From assembly GCA_904420235.1 (NCBI GenBank), contig CAJFUS010000163.1:1-12942 (forward strand): a stretch of 12,942 nucleotides of DNA. The letters run 5' to 3'. The DNA comes from Candidatus Neoanaerotignum tabaqchaliae. Lineage in GTDB: Bacteria > Bacillota > Clostridia > Lachnospirales > Anaerotignaceae. The position numbers were made by a program, and so were the translations under genes. Below, piece after piece: positions 6,619 to 12,573 of the stretch; the stretch's first letter is position 1; each line of letters opens with the position of its first letter. The notes under the pieces were generated by a model. The model did not search any database, was not told the origin of the DNA, and was given only the letters and a program-made list of their open reading frames with translations.

Positions 6619-7245
6619 ATGCCAAAATGCCAATATTGCGGCAACAATGTTTCTGAAAATGATAAATTCTGTACCTTTTGCGGAGCCGAACAACAAAGAG
6701 GAGCGTCATTAATTAAATCTCAGTCTGATAGTTTCAATAGTTCTTTTTCCTCACAAAATGATACTTCAAACGAATTAGAGCTTTATAAACTGGCACAAAA
6801 AAACCAGGAATATTATAAAGAGGCTTTTGAACGTATAGAAAATAACAAATTTAAGCTTAATTGGGTTGCCTTTTTCTTTTTCCCATTTTGGGCAGTTTAC
6901 AGAAAAATGTATGCTGTAACAGCTATATTTATTGTGCTTTATACTGCTCTGTCATGGCTGTTCTCTTATATAGAATTCTTAGATTTTATATTCCCATTTG
7001 CCGTTGCAGTGCTTCTTGCCATATTTGCCAACAAAATTTACAGAAATCATCTTATAAAAATTGTTGAAAAAGCCAATAATCAAGATTTTTTAACCTCTGA
7101 GCAGAGAAATACATACCTTCTTCAAAAAACAGGTACATCTGTTGCGGCGCTTATTATTTTAATAGCTATATATGTAGCGTTTTTTATATTAATTTTTATT
7201 TTAGCATTCATATTTGCTCTAAGCGCATACTTTCTTTTTTATTAA
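6619..7245 (+). CDS. Zinc-ribbon, DUF2628-type integral membrane protein
   Basis: Function unknown. The N-terminus is a zinc ribbon with C4-x2-C7 and C18-x2-C21 (KCQYCGN, KFCTFCGA), followed by a polar Ser/Asn/Gln-rich linker (about 25-55) and a helical charged segment (about 52-78). Then comes the DUF2628 signature: an aromatic-rich hydrophobic block NWVAFFFFPFWAVYRKMY (81-98), membrane helices at about 98-115 and 122-137, a cytoplasmic-looking stretch with Lys/Arg (139-170), and a last helix at about 173-205. ATG 6619 is chosen because GGGTGGTGA precedes it and the longer frame's ATG (6583) lies inside the promoter; the product is then 208 residues. It is a single-gene unit between two terminators. 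Proteins of this architecture are common in Firmicutes but I know of no assigned role. Confidence 0.85.
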   Translation: MPKCQYCGNNVSENDKFCTFCGAEQQRGASLIKSQSDSFNSSFSSQNDTSNELELYKLAQKNQEYYKEAFERIENNKFKLNWVAFFFFPFWAVYRKMYAVTAIFIVLYTALSWLFSYIEFLDFIFPFAVAVLLAIFANKIYRNHLIKIVEKANNQDFLTSEQRNTYLLQKTGTSVAALIILIAIYVAFFILIFILAFIFALSAYFLFY

Positions 7246-7251
7246 ATAACA

Positions 7252-7280
7252 GCCGCTGGTCAATCCAGCGGCCTGATTTT
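7252..7280 (+). terminator. Intrinsic terminator after DUF2628 gene
   Basis: GCCGCTGG (7252-7259) and CCAGCGGC (7265-7272) form an 8-bp GC-rich stem with a 5-base loop, then CTGATTTTTATT. It begins six bases after the stop codon. The T-run starts four bases late. Confidence 0.8.
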
Positions 7281-7502
7281 TATTATAACTTTTCTGTGTC
7301 CATGTTAAAAACGGTCTACTTCATCTTCTCTTCAATTTAAAATAGTAATACCTTAAAAAATGAAGCTCATTTTAATTATTTTCTTATTTTTTAAAAATCA
7401 AATTTTCACTTTTACTTTAATATAAGTTTTTATGTTTAATTTTTCAAAAAATCATAAAAATGTCACAAGAATAAAATACTAATACGGAAAAATTAACAAT
7501 AT

Positions 7503-7525
7503 CAGTTTTGTCTAAAACTGTTTTT
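7503..7525. terminator. Hairpin at the 3' end of rbgA
   Basis: CAGTTTT (7503-7509) and AAAACTG (7514-7520) form a 7-bp stem with a 4-base loop. On the plus strand TTTTT (7521-7525) follows directly; on the minus strand it lies just after the rbgA stop codon but its U-tract is delayed. It could act in both directions at this convergent junction. The AT-rich region 7281-7502 holds nothing else I can support. Confidence 0.4.
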
Positions 7526-8474
7526 ACTTTGTTTTTTTATAATCCGCTTTTCTTTGGCTGTCTTTTTGTTTTTTAAGTTCTTTTTCTTTAGCTGTGTTCT
7601 CGGCCATTCTTGATATATCCTCCGGCAACTCAAGAGTTATTTTGCCTATCTTGCCGCCCCTAAACTCATCTATCACAATTTTTGACGTCCTTGAGCCGTC
7701 AATTTGCCCGCCTTTAGATACAAAGCCACGCTTAACTCCTATTTTATCAAAAATATTATCAGGCGTATCGCCTTCGTTTATTTCAATTCCATATCTTTTA
7801 GTTATAAGCTCTGGTGCTCTTTCCATAAAAAAACCTATAAGATTTTTACATAAAATTTCATTATCAAGTATATCGTCATTTATAGAGCCTATAAACGCCA
7901 ATTTAAGGCCAACCTCTTTGTCATCAAATTTGGGCCACAATATTCCGGGCGTGTCAAGAAGCTCCAAATCTTTTTTAATTCTTATCCACTGTTTGCCCCT
8001 CGTAACGCCGGGTTTATCCCCCGTTTTAGCCGTGTTTTTACCAACATATCTGTTTATAAACGTTGACTTTCCCACATTTGGAATTCCAACTATCATAGCT
8101 CTTATGGGAACAAACAGACGGCCTCTTTCCTGTTGTTTTTTTATTTTATCAGCCATAAGTTCCTTGGCTTTGGCGGTTACTGCATTTATTCCCGAACCAC
8201 TTAGGGAATTTGCCACTATAACTTTAAAACCTTTATCCTCATAGTATTTTTTCCAAATTTCCGTTGATTTTTCATTGGCCAGGTCCGCCTTATTAAGTAT
8301 TATTATTCTGAATTTATTTTTCGCCAGCTCATCTATATCAGGATTCTTGCTGCTGAACGGTATTCTTGCGTCTATAAGTTCTATAACAACATCAACAAGT
8401 GATAAATTTTCGGACATCATTCTTTTTGTTTTAGTCATATGGCCCGGGAACCATTGAATATCCATATTATACAT
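7524..8474 (-). CDS. rbgA: Ribosome biogenesis GTPase RbgA (YlqF)
   Basis: Circularly permuted GTPase that in Bacillus subtilis drives a late step of 50S ribosomal subunit maturation. The permuted motif order is clear: G4 NKAD at residues 61-64, the G5-like region ANSLSG (88-93), then G1/P-loop GIPNVGKS (130-137), G2 PGVT (155-158) and G3 DTPG (174-177), followed by the C-terminal helical RNA-binding domain. The N-terminal MDIQWFPGHM signature of YlqF is present. ATG 8474 (MYNMDIQWF) is chosen because AAGGAG lies nine bases upstream; the longer frame would need TTG 8498, upstream of that site. The length of 316 residues is somewhat above the usual approximately 280-290, because of a lysine-rich tail of about 20 residues. 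It is transcribed alone, downstream of tRNA-Leu and its terminator. Confidence 0.95.
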   Translation of the reverse strand: MYNMDIQWFPGHMTKTKRMMSENLSLVDVVIELIDARIPFSSKNPDIDELAKNKFRIIILNKADLANEKSTEIWKKYYEDKGFKVIVANSLSGSGINAVTAKAKELMADKIKKQQERGRLFVPIRAMIVGIPNVGKSTFINRYVGKNTAKTGDKPGVTRGKQWIRIKKDLELLDTPGILWPKFDDKEVGLKLAFIGSINDDILDNEILCKNLIGFFMERAPELITKRYGIEINEGDTPDNIFDKIGVKRGFVSKGGQIDGSRTSKIVIDEFRGGKIGKITLELPEDISRMAENTAKEKELKKQKDSQRKADYKKTK

Positions 8475-8513
8475 TTTATATTTCTCCTTCATTATCAATA
8501 CAAATAACTATCC

Positions 8514-8547
8514 ATAAAAAACTGCTTCAATACAATCAGTTTTTTAT
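8514..8547. repeat. 11-bp inverted repeat in rbgA leader
   Basis: ATAAAAAACTG (8514-8524) and CAGTTTTTTAT (8537-8547) are perfect arms around a 12-base loop, about 40 bases upstream of the rbgA start. In the rbgA transcript this is an A-rich arm, a loop, then CAG followed by six U, which resembles a weak intrinsic terminator or attenuator. It could also be the end of a transcript from either side. No rbgA promoter between it and the tRNA terminator is clear. Confidence 0.45.
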
Positions 8548-8654
8548 CATATAATATTTTTTATAAAATTTAAAGTTTTTATATTTTATAATCCGCAACA
8601 TTGCTAAATTATATTAAAAAGCCATATATAATGATATTAATACTGCTTTTTACA

Positions 8655-8689
8655 ACAAAAAATAAAAGCCCTTTAAAATTAAGGGCTTT
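8655..8689 (-). terminator. Intrinsic terminator of tRNA-Leu
   Basis: On the minus strand AAAGCCCTT (rc of 8681-8689) pairs with AAGGGCTTT (rc of 8665-8673) across a 7-base loop, then TATTTTTTG. It starts five bases beyond the tRNA 3' end. Confidence 0.85.
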
Positions 8690-8693
8690 AAAA

Positions 8694-8777
8694 TGCGGAC
8701 AGTGGGAATCGAACCCACACTATGTCACCATAACCAGATTTTGAGTCTGGCGCGTCTGCCAGTTCCGCCATGTCCGC
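8694..8777 (-). tRNA. tRNA-Leu, anticodon CAA
   Basis: The 84-base minus-strand sequence folds as a class II tRNA. Acceptor arms are GCGGACA (8771-8777) and TGTCCGC (8695-8701) with discriminator A. The anticodon arm is CCAGA, loop CTCAAAA, TCTGG, giving CAA, which reads UUG (leucine). A long variable arm (TATG-GTGA-CATA) supports leucine, and the T arm is GTGGG-TTCGATT-CCCAC. The 3' CCA is not encoded and must be added by tRNA nucleotidyltransferase. It has its own promoter and terminator. Confidence 0.97.
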
Positions 8778-8788
8778 ATAACAATATT

Positions 8789-8817
8789 ATTTTACCACAT
8801 TTAATTAATAATTGCAA
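8789..8817 (-). promoter_or_regulatory. Promoter of tRNA-Leu
   Basis: On the minus strand TTGCAA (rc of 8812-8817), 17 bases, TAAAAT (rc of 8789-8794) preceded by TGG, an extended -10. Transcription should start near 8782, just upstream of the mature tRNA 5' end. The -35 lies one base after the efp terminator T-run. Confidence 0.7.
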
Positions 8818-8818
8818 C

Positions 8819-8844
8819 AAAAAAATATGCCGCCTTACGGCGGC
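8819..8844 (-). terminator. Intrinsic terminator of efp
   Basis: On the minus strand GCCGCC (rc of 8839-8844), GTAA loop, GGCGGC (rc of 8829-8834), then a three-base gap and seven T (rc of 8819-8825). It begins 10 bases after the efp stop codon. Confidence 0.9.
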
Positions 8845-8854
8845 CATATAAATT

Positions 8855-9418
8855 TTAGTTGTTAACACGTCCAAGGTATTCCCCTGTTCTTGTATCAATT
8901 TTAATAATCTCGCCCTGATTAATGAAAAGAGGAACGTTAACACTTGCGCCCGTTTCAACAACAGCAGGTTTTGTAGCGCCCTGAGCTGTATTTCCGGCAA
9001 ATCCCGGTTCTGTTTCAGTAATTTCAAGCTCAACAAAAAGCGGAGGCTCAATGCCGAATACCTCGCCCTCGTATGAAAGTATTTTAACCATTTCGTTCTC
9101 TTTAACAAACTTAAGTGTGTCGCCAATCTGCTCGGCATTAACGGCAATCTGCTCAAATGTTTCTGTGTTCATAAAGTGATAAAGGTCGCCGTCGTTATAA
9201 AGGTATTGCATATCAAGTCTGTCTATATGTGCTCTTGGCATCTTTTCTGTAGGTCTGAATGTTTTTTCTACAACGCTGCCTGTTTTAAGATTTTTAATTT
9301 TTGTACGAACAAAAGCCGCACCCTTTCCCGGCTTTACATGCTGAAATTCAAGAATAACAAATATATCTCCCTCATACTCAATAGTAGCGCCGTTTCTAAA
9401 CTCACTTGCAGATATCAT
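8855..9418 (-). CDS. efp: Elongation factor P
   Basis: EF-P binds ribosomes stalled on polyproline stretches, between the P and E sites, and promotes peptide bond formation. The protein is 187 residues, the standard length, with the three beta-barrel domains of the family: KOW-like N-terminal domain (about 1-64), central OB domain (about 65-127) and C-terminal OB domain (128-187). The domain I tip loop reads HVKPGKGAAF, placing K32 at the position that is modified in many bacteria; no modification gene is visible in this window. The C-terminal signature GASVNVPLFINQGEIIKIDTRTGEY is intact. ATG 9418 follows AAGGAGG. It lies 82 bases after the aroK-aroQ stop with no terminator between, so it may be read from the yqeG operon as well as from a possible local promoter. 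aroQ close to efp also occurs in Bacillus. Confidence 0.97.
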   Translation of the reverse strand: MISASEFRNGATIEYEGDIFVILEFQHVKPGKGAAFVRTKIKNLKTGSVVEKTFRPTEKMPRAHIDRLDMQYLYNDGDLYHFMNTETFEQIAVNAEQIGDTLKFVKENEMVKILSYEGEVFGIEPPLFVELEITETEPGFAGNTAQGATKPAVVETGASVNVPLFINQGEIIKIDTRTGEYLGRVNN

Positions 9419-9452
9419 AAAAATCCTCCTTAGTATTTCGTGTCTACACTAT

Positions 9453-9481
9453 AGTTTAAAATAAAACCGATTATTTATCAA
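9453..9481 (-). promoter_or_regulatory. Possible local promoter for efp
   Basis: TTGATA (rc of 9476-9481), 17 bases, TAAACT (rc of 9453-9458) on the minus strand. Spacing is ideal, but the -10 matches consensus at only four of six positions. It would give efp expression independent of the shikimate operon. Confidence 0.35.
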
Positions 9482-9500
9482 TACATTTTTTTCAAATTTC

Positions 9501-10457
9501 TTATTTAAATCGCATTTTCAGGGCAGTCATAGCCAAAATATATCCATCTGGTCCAAAGCCGCACATCTGTCCAACACAAACCGGAGCCGTTACGGATTTA
9601 TGCCTGAACTCGTCCCTTTGGTGTATGTTTGAGAGATGAACCTCTATTGTCGGTATCTGTATAGAGGCTATGGCGTCTCTTATGGCATAGCTGTAATGGG
9701 TATAAGCTCCAGGATTTATAACAACACCGTCAACCTTATCAAAATAGCATTTTTGCAGTCTGTCAATAATAGCTCCTTCAAAGTTCGATTGAAAAATCTC
9801 AACCTCAAAGCCAAGTTTTTTCCCCTCGTCAATTATGTATTTGTTTATGTCATCAAGAGTCCCCGTACCGTATATGGCCTTTTCCCTTATTCCAGTAAAA
9901 TTAAGATTTGGACCATGTATAACGCATATCTTCTTCATTTTTCTCCCCTCCAAAGCATACAATATTTTTTCTGTTACGTTTTTTACAGTATCACCGCTTA
10001 CACTGACTGTTAAATCGGCGTACTTTTCGTAAAGCGGCGTTCTTTCCCTCATAAGCTCAGATATTCTGCGCATTTTGTCATGTCCCTCAAGAAGCGGACG
10101 GCTTTTGTCATTGGCCACGTTCCTGTATATATGTTCTGGAACAGCCCTTAAATAAAGTATAACCCCGTTTTTTGAAAGCTCCCTCATGTTATCAGGACTT
10201 TTAATTATTCCGCCGCCTGTGGCTATAACCTTTCCGCTGCTGTTTGAAAGCTCTTTACAAAGATTTTTTTCAAGGTTTCTAAAATATCCCTCGCCTTTAG
10301 ACGCAAAAATATCTGATATAGACATTTTTTCCTTAAGCTCTATATATCTGTCTGTGTCCACAAACTCCATGCCCAGTCTTTTGCTTATGCGCTTGCCGAA
10401 GGTTGTTTTGCCGCAGCCCATAAATCCTATTAAAACAATATTTTTTTCTTTGTTCAT
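9501..10457 (-). CDS. Fused shikimate kinase / type II 3-dehydroquinate dehydratase
   Basis: One frame of 318 residues joins two shikimate-pathway enzymes. Residues 1-173 are shikimate kinase (AroK): Walker A GFMGCGKT (11-18), D34 and D36 in VDTDRY, R60, glycine-rich ATGGGI (79-84), lid R120 in SRPLL and R139 in ERTPLY; it phosphorylates shikimate with ATP. Residues 174-318 are type II dehydroquinase (AroQ): GPNLN (182-186), R191 and Y196 of the lid loop, NPGAYTHYS with H254, EVHLSN with H274, and EFRH; it dehydrates 3-dehydroquinate. Both domains look complete, with no linker. A strong internal ribosome binding site precedes M174 (ATG 9938), so free AroQ may also be made. It starts five bases after aroE stops. 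A one-base loss in the A-run at the junction would restore two overlapping genes. Confidence 0.9.
   Translation of the reverse strand: MNKEKNIVLIGFMGCGKTTFGKRISKRLGMEFVDTDRYIELKEKMSISDIFASKGEGYFRNLEKNLCKELSNSSGKVIATGGGIIKSPDNMRELSKNGVILYLRAVPEHIYRNVANDKSRPLLEGHDKMRRISELMRERTPLYEKYADLTVSVSGDTVKNVTEKILYALEGRKMKKICVIHGPNLNFTGIREKAIYGTGTLDDINKYIIDEGKKLGFEVEIFQSNFEGAIIDRLQKCYFDKVDGVVINPGAYTHYSYAIRDAIASIQIPTIEVHLSNIHQRDEFRHKSVTAPVCVGQMCGFGPDGYILAMTALKMRFK
9936..9951 (-). promoter_or_regulatory. aroQ: Internal ribosome binding site and start for AroQ
   Basis: On the minus strand GGAGGGGAG (rc of 9943-9951), AAAA, then ATG (rc of 9936-9938). This is among the strongest Shine-Dalgarno sequences in the window. 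It lies exactly where a stand-alone type II dehydroquinase would begin (MKKICVIHGPNLN), giving a 145-residue product of normal family length. Confidence 0.7.
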
Positions 10458-10462
10458 AAAAA

Positions 10463-11347
10463 TTACCTTCCGGAACCGTTATTAAAATATTCGGCCAGCA
10501 TATTCCTTATTTCCTTTGCCTCAAAGTTGCTGACCTTTGTATCATGCCATATTTCATAAGAGGCTATGCCCTGATATATAAGCATATCAAATCCATTAAC
10601 CGCAGTACAGCCGCAGGCCTTTGCGTCTTTTAAAAACTTTGTTTCCCATGGCGTATATATAACATCAAAAGCACATTCAACGCCGACAAATAAGCTATTG
10701 TCGCTTATCGGAGACTGATTGTTGCCCTCTCCCATGCCTACAGATGTGGCGTTTAAAATTATATTCGGCTTTTCACAGTTATTAATGTCATTTATGCTAA
10801 TAACCTCTATATCTGTGCTGTAAAACATTTCTGCCTGTTTTTTTAAAGCCTCGGCTTTTTCAATAGTTCTGTTGGCTATTACTATTTTTGCCGCTCCCAT
10901 TTCCGCAAAAAGCATTACCGCAGAGTTAGCGGCTCCTCCAGCTCCAATAACCATTGCTCTTTTGCCAGAAACATCTATGCAGTTTATTTCAAAACTTTTT
11001 TTAAGACCTAAAATATCTGTGTTATATCCCTCATACCCATTTTCTGTATATTTAAGAGTATTAACGGCGCCTATTTTATTTGCCGTATTATCAATGCCGC
11101 ACAAAAAATTCATAACCGCTCTTTTATGCGGAACCGTAACATTTAAGCCTTTAATGCCAATGGCATACATTCCTTCAACTGACTTTTTTAAATCTCCGCC
11201 TTCCACTTTAAAAGGCACATAAATTCCATTTTTATTAAACCGTCTTAAAATTGTGTTTTGAAGAACCGGCGAAAAGCTGTGGCCTATGGGATTTCCTATA
11301 ATTCCGTAAACATCTGTTTTTCCGTTATAAATATCAAATACTTCCAT
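10463..11347 (-). CDS. aroE: Shikimate dehydrogenase
   Basis: NADPH-dependent reduction of 3-dehydroshikimate to shikimate. The N-terminal substrate domain has GNPIGHSFSP (18-27, with S24 and S26), NVTVPHK with catalytic K75, N96 in AVNT and D111 in YNTDILG. The nucleotide-binding domain has GAGGAA at 135-140 and NRT at about 159-161, whose arginine favours NADP(H). The C-terminal GFDMLIYQG segment, which carries the conserved Gln, is present. Length (294 residues) is slightly above the usual approximately 270-290. Its ATG directly follows the TAA stop of yqeG, and GGT of that gene's last codons gives only a weak ribosome binding site, so translation is probably coupled. The fused aroK-aroQ follows after five bases, giving dehydroquinase, dehydrogenase and kinase in one operon. 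Confidence 0.96.
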   Translation of the reverse strand: MEVFDIYNGKTDVYGIIGNPIGHSFSPVLQNTILRRFNKNGIYVPFKVEGGDLKKSVEGMYAIGIKGLNVTVPHKRAVMNFLCGIDNTANKIGAVNTLKYTENGYEGYNTDILGLKKSFEINCIDVSGKRAMVIGAGGAANSAVMLFAEMGAAKIVIANRTIEKAEALKKQAEMFYSTDIEVISINDINNCEKPNIILNATSVGMGEGNNQSPISDNSLFVGVECAFDVIYTPWETKFLKDAKACGCTAVNGFDMLIYQGIASYEIWHDTKVSNFEAKEIRNMLAEYFNNGSGR

Positions 11348-11857
11348 TTATTTTTTACCTAACCTTTTCTTTTTATATATATTAAGCACTGCTCTTTCGG
11401 CCCCTCGCTTTACCTTCGTTATAAGCTGGTCCCTTCCGCATATAGGCTCGGTATAAACCGCCAATATCCCGGCTTTATGAGCGCAGTACATATCGGTAAA
11501 CACCTGGTCGCCGACAAGGGCCGTTGAGTTTTTGTCGCTGTTCATTTGAGCCATAGCATTTTTAAGCTTTTTAATGCCAGGTTTCCCCGCTTTCCAAACC
11601 GCAGCGGCCTTAAGCTTGCGGTTAAAAACGGTAACCCTTTCTTTATTATTGTTTGACAAAAGACAAAGTGAAAAACCTTCACTCATAAGATATTTAAAAA
11701 ACATAGCCGTTTTCTCATCCGGCTCTGCAACGTCAAATGGCGCAACTGTATTGTCTATGTCAAAAAAAATGGCTTTTATTCCCATTTTTTTAAATTTCTC
11801 TATTGGTATGTCAAATATGGATTTTATATATATGTCAGGATAAAAGCATTCAAGCAT
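11348..11857 (-). CDS. yqeG: YqeG family HAD IIIA phosphatase
   Basis: Haloacid dehalogenase superfamily phosphatase of the YqeG type, a family linked to phosphatidylglycerophosphate phosphatases; the substrate here is not proven. HAD motifs are intact: motif I DIDNT (D33 nucleophile, D35), motif II S68 in LLSNNN, motif III K92 in AGKPG, motif IV GDQVFTD (D117, D122). There is no large cap domain, as expected for subclass IIIA. The protein has 169 residues from ATG 11857, starting MLECFYPDIYIK, which aligns with Bacillus YqeG (MLKQFLPNEFVK) from its first residue. An ATG at 11869 is in frame, but GGAGG between the two ATGs is the ribosome binding site for 11857. First gene of the yqeG-aroE-aroK/aroQ operon; yqeG near aroE is also seen in Bacillus. 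Confidence 0.93.
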   Translation of the reverse strand: MLECFYPDIYIKSIFDIPIEKFKKMGIKAIFFDIDNTVAPFDVAEPDEKTAMFFKYLMSEGFSLCLLSNNNKERVTVFNRKLKAAAVWKAGKPGIKKLKNAMAQMNSDKNSTALVGDQVFTDMYCAHKAGILAVYTEPICGRDQLITKVKRGAERAVLNIYKKKRLGKK

Positions 11858-11886
11858 AACGTCCTCCATTTTGTATATTTATAAAA

Positions 11887-11916
11887 ATTATATCAAAAAC
11901 AATGGCATCGGGTCAA
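11887..11916 (-). promoter_or_regulatory. Promoter of the yqeG-aroE-aroK/Q operon
   Basis: On the minus strand TTGACC (rc of 11911-11916), 18 bases, perfect TATAAT (rc of 11887-11892) with TGA before it as an extended -10. Transcription near 11880 gives a short leader that includes GGAGG, agreeing with the start at 11857. Confidence 0.8.
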
Positions 11917-12223
11917 CAAAATATATCCCAAAGCAAATGTATGTGGCATTCAACTGTTATTTTTTAATAACTTATATTTAACACTTCAACGGTCATGATT
12001 AAAATTTATTAAAACAAGAATAAAAACTTTTTTATTAATTTTTTATATAAATCCCGTTTCAAAAATTATAAAATCAGCTTTAATTTATGATATTTACCCT
12101 ATATTTTAAAAATCAACACTATTTATAGTTTCTTTTATGTAGAATATTTAAGTTAATTACATGAAAAACACTTGAATAGATTATGTATTTTTTACAAAAC
12201 ATTTTACATTCAAAACATAGCAT
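11917..12223. other. AT-rich non-coding region
   Basis: About 300 bases of strongly AT-rich DNA between the divergent yqeG operon and the LysM gene control region. There is no ORF of useful length, RNA gene, clear repeat or terminator. Confidence 0.6.
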
Positions 12224-12252
12224 TTGACTGAATTAAAAATCAGTGATAGAAT
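12224..12252 (+). promoter_or_regulatory. LysM gene promoter 1 (distal)
   Basis: TTGACT (12224-12229), 17 bases, TAGAAT (12247-12252) preceded by TGA (extended -10). A good sigma-A promoter, start near 12259, giving a leader of over 300 bases to ATG 12574. Confidence 0.6.
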
Positions 12253-12292
12253 TCTATTAAGTTTATTATTTTAAATTTTATAGTTTGACTTG

Positions 12293-12338
12293 GTATTTTG
12301 CAATACGAAACGGCTGTTATAATGTTCCGTGTGCCGTT
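12293..12338 (+). promoter_or_regulatory. Extended -10 promoter flanked by inverted repeats
   Basis: TGTTATAAT (12315-12323) is a perfect extended -10 with no good -35. Two inverted repeats frame it: GTATT-TTGC-AATAC (12293-12306) just upstream, and AACGGC (12309-12314) with GCCGTT (12333-12338) spanning the -10 and start region. Either could be an operator for a dimeric regulator. The regulator is not identifiable. Confidence 0.45.
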
Positions 12339-12367
12339 ATGCGAATTTTATTTTTCTCAATAATTTG

Positions 12368-12396
12368 TTGACAATTGTTAAAAATGTGTCTATTTT
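12368..12396 (+). promoter_or_regulatory. LysM gene promoter 3 (proximal)
   Basis: Perfect TTGACA (12368-12373), 17 bases, TATTTT (12391-12396). Predicted start 12403-12404, which coincides with the first base of the long-range stem of the leader. Confidence 0.6.
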
Positions 12397-12403
12397 TCAA
12401 AAA

Positions 12404-12566
12404 TGACAGCTCAATACAAGATTACGGCAATTTTTAATAATTAAAACGGCCGGTCTAAACGCAAATATCCGCAAAAGCTGTTAAAAAAATTTTTTATCAA
12501 AATATGCAAATAAGGGATTATGTCTGAACAAACAGACTTAACCATAAAAAATTTTTAAGGAGAGAT
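12404..12566 (+). promoter_or_regulatory. Structured 5' leader of LysM gene, class unknown
   Basis: TGACAGCT (12404-12411) can pair with AGCTGTTA (12476-12483), 8 bp with one G-U, closing a domain of about 80 bases. Inside are an AT-only hairpin (TTTTAA near 12432, TTAAAA near 12441) and a GC-rich part with CGGCCGG and TCCGC. After it come A7T6 (about 12483-12495), a small hairpin GTCTG/CAGAC (about 12521-12536) and a second A-run/T-run directly before AAGGAG. Known c-di-GMP, c-di-AMP and guanidine consensus cores are not recognisable. Structured RNA is plausible but unproven. Confidence 0.35.
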
Positions 12567-12573
12567 GATTGAT

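Noticed and set aside
7357..7373. AAAATGA-AGC-TCATTTT hairpin
   Set aside because: Short, AT-rich with a 3-base loop, far from any gene end already served by a terminator; likely chance.
7594..8244. 216-residue open frame on the plus strand
   Set aside because: It is antisense to the clearly real rbgA, has no ribosome binding site and a composition expected of a reversed coding frame.
8725..9156. 143-residue minus-strand frame running from efp into the tRNA
   Set aside because: It overlaps efp in another frame and reads through a terminator and tRNA-Leu.
12404..12483. c-di-GMP-I riboswitch upstream of the LysM gene
   Set aside because: Fragments such as ACGGCAA, GTCTAAAC and ACGCAAA recall the consensus, but they occur in the wrong order and the receptor helix is missing.
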